Assembly: GCA_964561035.1 (NCBI GenBank)
Contig: CAZLNR010000032.1
Span: 1 to 7,292 of the forward strand
DNA from: XYD2-FULL-39-9 sp964561035
GTDB taxonomy: Bacteria > Patescibacteriota > Patescibacteriia > Magasanikbacterales > GWA2-37-8
Direction of reading: 5' to 3'
DNA: 7,292 nucleotides
Shown here: positions 4,604 through 7,292 of the stretch, piece after piece
Position numbering within the stretch: position 1 is the stretch's first letter
How the letters are laid out: each line of letters opens with the position of its first letter
Notes under the pieces: model-generated
What the model saw: only the letters and a program-made list of their open reading frames with translations
Database searches by the model: none
Told to the model about the DNA's origin: nothing
Made by a program: the position numbers and the translations under genes

Positions 4604-5467
4604 TTACAGGATAAGCCCATCTCTGTTTTCTTGCTCACGAGCGCTTAGTATATATACATCCGCATTATATTCATCATTGCCAACAAACTCAGCTTGACGA
4701 TCTATAACCAACTCCATGGGCCCGCATGCAGCACAACTGCCTCCTTGAGGACATTTAAACCGCTCTAACTGCCTGGCAAGTTTAATTTGGCGCGCTATAT
4801 CTAAAATTTTCTTTTGAGATGTTTCTAAGTCTGGCAATTCTTTTGGCGTAAGCGTATTACTGTTGTCCAAATACCAATAGCTGGCGCGGCTCGCCTTTCT
4901 TTTTTGGCAATGATGCACTAGCAAATGATAAATCGGCAACTGTAAAGAATCAGGATCTTCTTCAGCTTTGCCGGTTTTAAAATCAATAATATGGACTGTG
5001 TCGCTTTCGGGCAAATATTCTAACCAATCTATTTTGCCGCACAATATAATATTATCTTCCTCAGACAGCCAAAATTGCGGCAAATCCATCTGAATTTTTA
5101 CTGCCAAACCAGAAATAGGGCCTGGATTATTTTGCACGCGCCGAAGCATCTCTTGTCCGCGCATTTTATATCGCTGTTCTGTATCCGAATCGGTAAATCC
5201 ACCTTTTTTACCCGTTACTTTTTGCCAAGCATCTTCAAACGAAGCCATTAGCGGACGAGCGAACCGCGCGTGTTTTGGTAGTACAGACAAAGACTCTAAA
5301 ACCTCGTGTACCGACTGCCCCAACGCCAACGCCGGACTCATTAACTTTATTTTATGATTTGTTTTCGGGTCGCGATAAATGTTTTTTATATAATAAGCTC
5401 GCGGACAACGCAAAAAATCGCTTATGGATGTATGCGAAACCCATGTTGCGGTGTATTTATCAGGCAT
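4604..5467 (-). CDS. PD-(D/E)XK nuclease of the RecB/Cas4 type with candidate Fe-S cysteines
   Basis: A 287-aa protein with the RecB-nuclease motifs in order: HTSISDFLRCPRAYYIKN (12-29), motif I histidine H54 in GQSVHEVLE, D147 in GKIDWLE, the catalytic D162-x-K164 in IIDFKTGK, and the QxxxY motif Q176-Y180. Four cysteines are placed as in Fe-S nucleases of the Cas4/AddB group: C21 near the N-terminus, then C239, C245 and C248 near the C-terminus. The C-terminal spacing is C-x5-C-x2-C, the reverse of the C-x2-C-x5-C I know from those families. It is a stand-alone nuclease without helicase domain, so DNA repair or processing of DNA ends is the likely role. There is no cas1, cas2 or CRISPR nearby, so Cas4 function is not supported. 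It lies 34 nt behind the acidic 59-aa gene and has no Shine-Dalgarno. Confidence 0.88.
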   Translation of the reverse strand: MPDKYTATWVSHTSISDFLRCPRAYYIKNIYRDPKTNHKIKLMSPALALGQSVHEVLESLSVLPKHARFARPLMASFEDAWQKVTGKKGGFTDSDTEQRYKMRGQEMLRRVQNNPGPISGLAVKIQMDLPQFWLSEEDNIILCGKIDWLEYLPESDTVHIIDFKTGKAEEDPDSLQLPIYHLLVHHCQKRKASRASYWYLDNSNTLTPKELPDLETSQKKILDIARQIKLARQLERFKCPQGGSCAACGPMELVIDRQAEFVGNDEYNADVYILSAREQENRDGLIL

Positions 5468-5501
5468 ACGCCGAAAAAATAAAATTTATTACCAAAAACT
5501 A

Positions 5502-5681
5502 TTACGCATCCATTACTTTGGCGAGAGCGTCTTCTTCGTCGTAACCTTCGTCCTCTAACTTTTTAAGTTTGGCTGCCTGGTCCTCATCTAAATCAAACTC
5601 TGTCATTAGTTCTTCTACTACATTTTCCAAATCTTCAGACGGAATCCCCTCTTCTTCTTTTTGAAAATCATCATCTTGCAT
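5502..5681 (-). CDS. Very acidic 59-aa protein of unknown function
   Basis: The frame from ATG 5681 to TAA 5502-5504 gives MQDDDFQKEEEGIPSEDLEN, followed by residues 21-59, ending in AKVMDA. It has 24 Asp/Glu, 5 Lys and no Arg, a net charge near -19. Residues 17-30, 33-45 and 48-58 look like three short helices, and the EDEGYDEEDALAKVM stretch recalls small three-helix bundles of the UBA kind, a weak resemblance. It lies 34 nt upstream of the nuclease gene and 60 nt downstream of the MFS gene. A TATAAT sits at 5707-5702 on this strand, so it may start its own transcript with the nuclease. No Shine-Dalgarno is seen. Possible roles, all inference: a DNA mimic or partner that holds the nuclease in check, or an unrelated small regulator. 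Confidence 0.75.
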   Translation of the reverse strand: MQDDDFQKEEEGIPSEDLENVVEELMTEFDLDEDQAAKLKKLEDEGYDEEDALAKVMDA

Positions 5682-5701
5682 ATATGTTACTTAAATATAA
5701 T

Positions 5702-5707
5702 ATTATA
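5702..5707 (-). promoter_or_regulatory. Candidate -10 box for the acidic gene and nuclease
   Basis: Read on the minus strand this is TATAAT, 20 nt before the ATG at 5681, inside the 14-bp AT-only palindrome 5695-5708. The -35 position (5725-5730) reads TTTTTT, a weak match. The region is AT-only, so a chance match is quite possible. Confidence 0.3.
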
Positions 5708-5741
5708 TATTGTACATGTTTTTTAAAAAAACACCAGAATT

Positions 5742-6920
5742 TTATTGCAATGGATTTGGCGTAGGAATATGCGGAAATGGCCTACGAACAATAACTGTCA
5801 ATGCCAACAAACCTAACACTGCCGCCAACAAAAACGGCGCATAGTGCCGAACTTCCAAAAGCGCACCGCCATATAATGGCGCTACAACACTAGCAACCGA
5901 CATCACGCCGGTTAGAGCGCCGGTGGCTTGGCCTCGCTCCGTTTCGTCCGCCTCTCCCATAATTTCACTAGTAATAGCCACTCGCAAAACCGATTGCCCA
6001 AATGCCATACATATAACACCAAGAATAAACACGCGCAAAGACGGATATGCCATTAATCCAAACCCGACAGAAAACAATAAGAACATTAAAATAATCAATT
6101 GTTTTTCAGTAAATTTTTTCAACCAAAAATGCTTAAGAGCAAAACCTTGGTTGAACGCAATAATCAAACCGACACCTGTAAAAAATAATCCGGTTTCATA
6201 CGCGCCAAAACCAAACTGTTCCATAAGATACAGCGCGAACACAGCATTGGCACCAATGGCAATCATATTAAATAAAAACCAAATAATATACAACCGGCGC
6301 AGCTTAAGATCTTGCAAAGCAACCATAATCGGCTTAACTGGATTCCAATGAATCTGCTTGGCGCGATCAAGATTTTTGTTTGTTTCCGGCAAAAAGAAAT
6401 ATGCCAAAATAAAATTTAAAAGCGACAAGCCTCCCACAAACCAAAACGGAAAAGCGGTGGATACTTTGCTCAACAACCCTCCAATGAGAGGACCTACCAA
6501 AAATCCTAAACCAAATATAGCGCCCACCATTCCCAAATTTGCAGTTCGATCTTTTGCATCTGTAGACAGATCTGCAATCGCGCTTTGAGCTGTCGAAAAA
6601 TTACCAGCTGCCAACCCATCTAAGATTCTACCCAAGAAAATAAACAAAAGCGACGGCGCCCCGGCAAACACAAACCAACCTATTGAAGTGCTCAAAATAC
6701 TAGCCATAAGTATAGGGCGACGACCATATTTATCGGATAATACGCCAAGTAGAGGCGAGCTTAGGAATGAAAATAAAGAAAATACTGAAAATAAAAGCGT
6801 AACCACAAATGCGGACACGTTAAATGATTCCACATACGCTGGCATGACTGGAATAATAATACCAATACCAATCACGTCAATAAGGACCGTAAAAATAATA
6901 ATTAACTTTTCTTTAGACAT
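5742..6920 (-). CDS. TetA-like MFS exporter (DHA1 drug:H+ antiporter type)
   Basis: A 392-aa, 12-helix transporter of normal MFS length. Helix 1 carries LIDVIGIGIIIPVMP (13-27), very like TetA-type proteins, with D14 in the usual acidic position. Motif A is GVLSDKYGRRP (59-69), between helices 2 and 3. The antiporter motif C is GAIFGLGFLVGPLIGG (133-148) in helix 5, which marks the exporter branch. The charged central loop is at about 180-208. It should pump a small molecule out against protons. The substrate cannot be read, and TetA likeness does not prove tetracycline resistance. The frame stays open to 7031, but that extension overlaps the upstream 86-aa gene and is not membrane-like, so I start at MSKEKL (ATG 6920). 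It follows the 86-aa membrane protein by 19 nt, implying one operon. Confidence 0.92.
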   Translation of the reverse strand: MSKEKLIIIFTVLIDVIGIGIIIPVMPAYVESFNVSAFVVTLLFSVFSLFSFLSSPLLGVLSDKYGRRPILMASILSTSIGWFVFAGAPSLLFIFLGRILDGLAAGNFSTAQSAIADLSTDAKDRTANLGMVGAIFGLGFLVGPLIGGLLSKVSTAFPFWFVGGLSLLNFILAYFFLPETNKNLDRAKQIHWNPVKPIMVALQDLKLRRLYIIWFLFNMIAIGANAVFALYLMEQFGFGAYETGLFFTGVGLIIAFNQGFALKHFWLKKFTEKQLIILMFLLFSVGFGLMAYPSLRVFILGVICMAFGQSVLRVAITSEIMGEADETERGQATGALTGVMSVASVVAPLYGGALLEVRHYAPFLLAAVLGLLALTVIVRRPFPHIPTPNPLQ

Positions 6921-6939
6921 ATTTGCAAATATATTAAAT

Positions 6940-7200
6940 CTATTTTTTTCCCCAGCGCCACTCTGGCTTTTCACCGGTATAGTAACAGACACCAATAAGC
7001 GCAGCGGTTGAAATAATACATGGTAAGGCAAATTTTATCAGAGTATCACTCACCGAATGAGAAGCTGTGTCTACACGCCTAAAAATTATCACGTTACCGA
7101 CCGCATACACAGCAAGCACAACCCAACCTTGCCAAGTGCTTGGCCGCCACCCCCAGCCATAATTTTTTGCTACAAACCACAATTTGACAGGTTTTTGCAT
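6940..7200 (-). CDS. Small two-helix membrane protein with a GWGWxPxTWQGW motif (86 aa)
   Basis: An 86-aa protein with two hydrophobic helices at about 25-40 and 53-74, a positively charged loop between them (RR, 41-42), and a charged C-terminus. Just before helix 1 is the tryptophan-rich motif YGWGWRPSTWQGW (14-26). This combination is familiar from uncharacterised small bacterial membrane proteins, but I cannot give it a family name or a function. The Trp/Gly cluster probably lies at the membrane surface. It starts 21 nt after the 3' end of tRNA-Thr and ends 19 nt before the MFS gene, so it may be an accessory of the exporter. No Shine-Dalgarno precedes ATG 7200. Confidence 0.8.
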   Translation of the reverse strand: MQKPVKLWFVAKNYGWGWRPSTWQGWVVLAVYAVGNVIIFRRVDTASHSVSDTLIKFALPCIISTAALIGVCYYTGEKPEWRWGKK

Positions 7201-7221
7201 ACTGATAAATTTAAAAACTAG

Positions 7222-7292
7222 AGCCCCCTGTCAGAATCGGACTGACGTTTACGGTTTACGATACCGCCGTTCTGCCACTGAACTAAGGGGGC
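7222..7292 (-). tRNA. tRNA-Thr (anticodon CGU)
   Basis: A 71-nt cloverleaf whose 5' end coincides with the window edge. The acceptor stem is GCCCCCT/AGGGGGC; the D arm is GTTC...AAC with GG in the loop. The anticodon stem is GCGGT/ACCGT (first pair G-U) with loop ATCGTAA, giving CGT (CGU, reads ACG). The T arm is GTCAG-TCCGATT-CTGAC. The discriminator is U; CCA is not encoded. Odd point: T-loop position 55, almost always U (pseudouridine), is C here. No terminator follows; the 86-aa gene starts 21 nt downstream. Confidence 0.92.

Noticed and set aside
4604..5467. Cas4 of a CRISPR system
   Set aside because: No repeats with spacers and no other cas genes are present; stand-alone RecB-type nucleases are common.
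5717..5733. Intrinsic terminator behind the MFS gene
   Set aside because: The dyad is only T-run/A-run with almost no GC in the stem, too weak to call.
6921..7031. N-terminal extension of the MFS gene
   Set aside because: It overlaps the 86-aa gene, is not membrane-like, and the TetA-type N-terminus begins cleanly at MSKEKL.

Overview
The window looks like chromosomal DNA of a small-genome bacterium, probably a member of the Candidate Phyla Radiation (Patescibacteria). This is inferred from style, not from a marker gene: AT-rich DNA, short intergenic gaps, mostly absent Shine-Dalgarno sequences, tRNAs without encoded CCA, a compact ftsE-ftsX pair, and several small proteins I cannot name. 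TAA, TAG and TGA all end genes sensibly, so the standard bacterial code fits. Almost everything is on the minus strand; only one small protein gene and one candidate structured RNA are on the plus strand.

Left part (1-1525, minus): an FkbM-type SAM-dependent methyltransferase is followed 26 nt later by a GT-B-like glycosyltransferase that runs off the left edge. They are probably a glycan- or lipid-modifying pair. Behind the methyltransferase start lies a 350-nt gap (1526-1881). It holds a 16-bp palindrome, a 10-codon SD-led mini-ORF, and what I think is the most interesting object here: a roughly 237-nt region (1576-1812) whose ends form a 16-bp stem and whose interior folds into at least five more stems. 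It is followed by a perfect 17-bp intrinsic terminator. G-U pairs place this candidate noncoding RNA on the plus strand. It matches no RNA family I can recognise.

Middle part (1882-3610, minus): an ftsE-ftsX-tRNA-Gln(UUG) unit reads from an extended -10 promoter just in front of ftsE to the shared bidirectional terminator at 1826-1867. Divergent from ftsE, an almost consensus promoter (TTGACA-17-AATAAT) with an AT-rich palindromic upstream block drives a 109-aa, histidine-rich, helical orphan protein (3852-4181, plus). Its 3' end passes through four consecutive hairpins, the last a bidirectional terminator shared with a convergent DUF378 membrane protein gene (4297-4521, minus).

Right part (4604-7292, minus): transcription order is tRNA-Thr(CGU), an 86-aa two-helix membrane protein, a TetA-like MFS exporter, a very acidic 59-aa protein, and a Cas4/RecB-like PD-(D/E)XK nuclease with four candidate Fe-S cysteines. 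Gaps are 21, 19, 60 and 34 nt, so some or all of these may be one transcript. I see no CRISPR array, insertion sequence or prophage.
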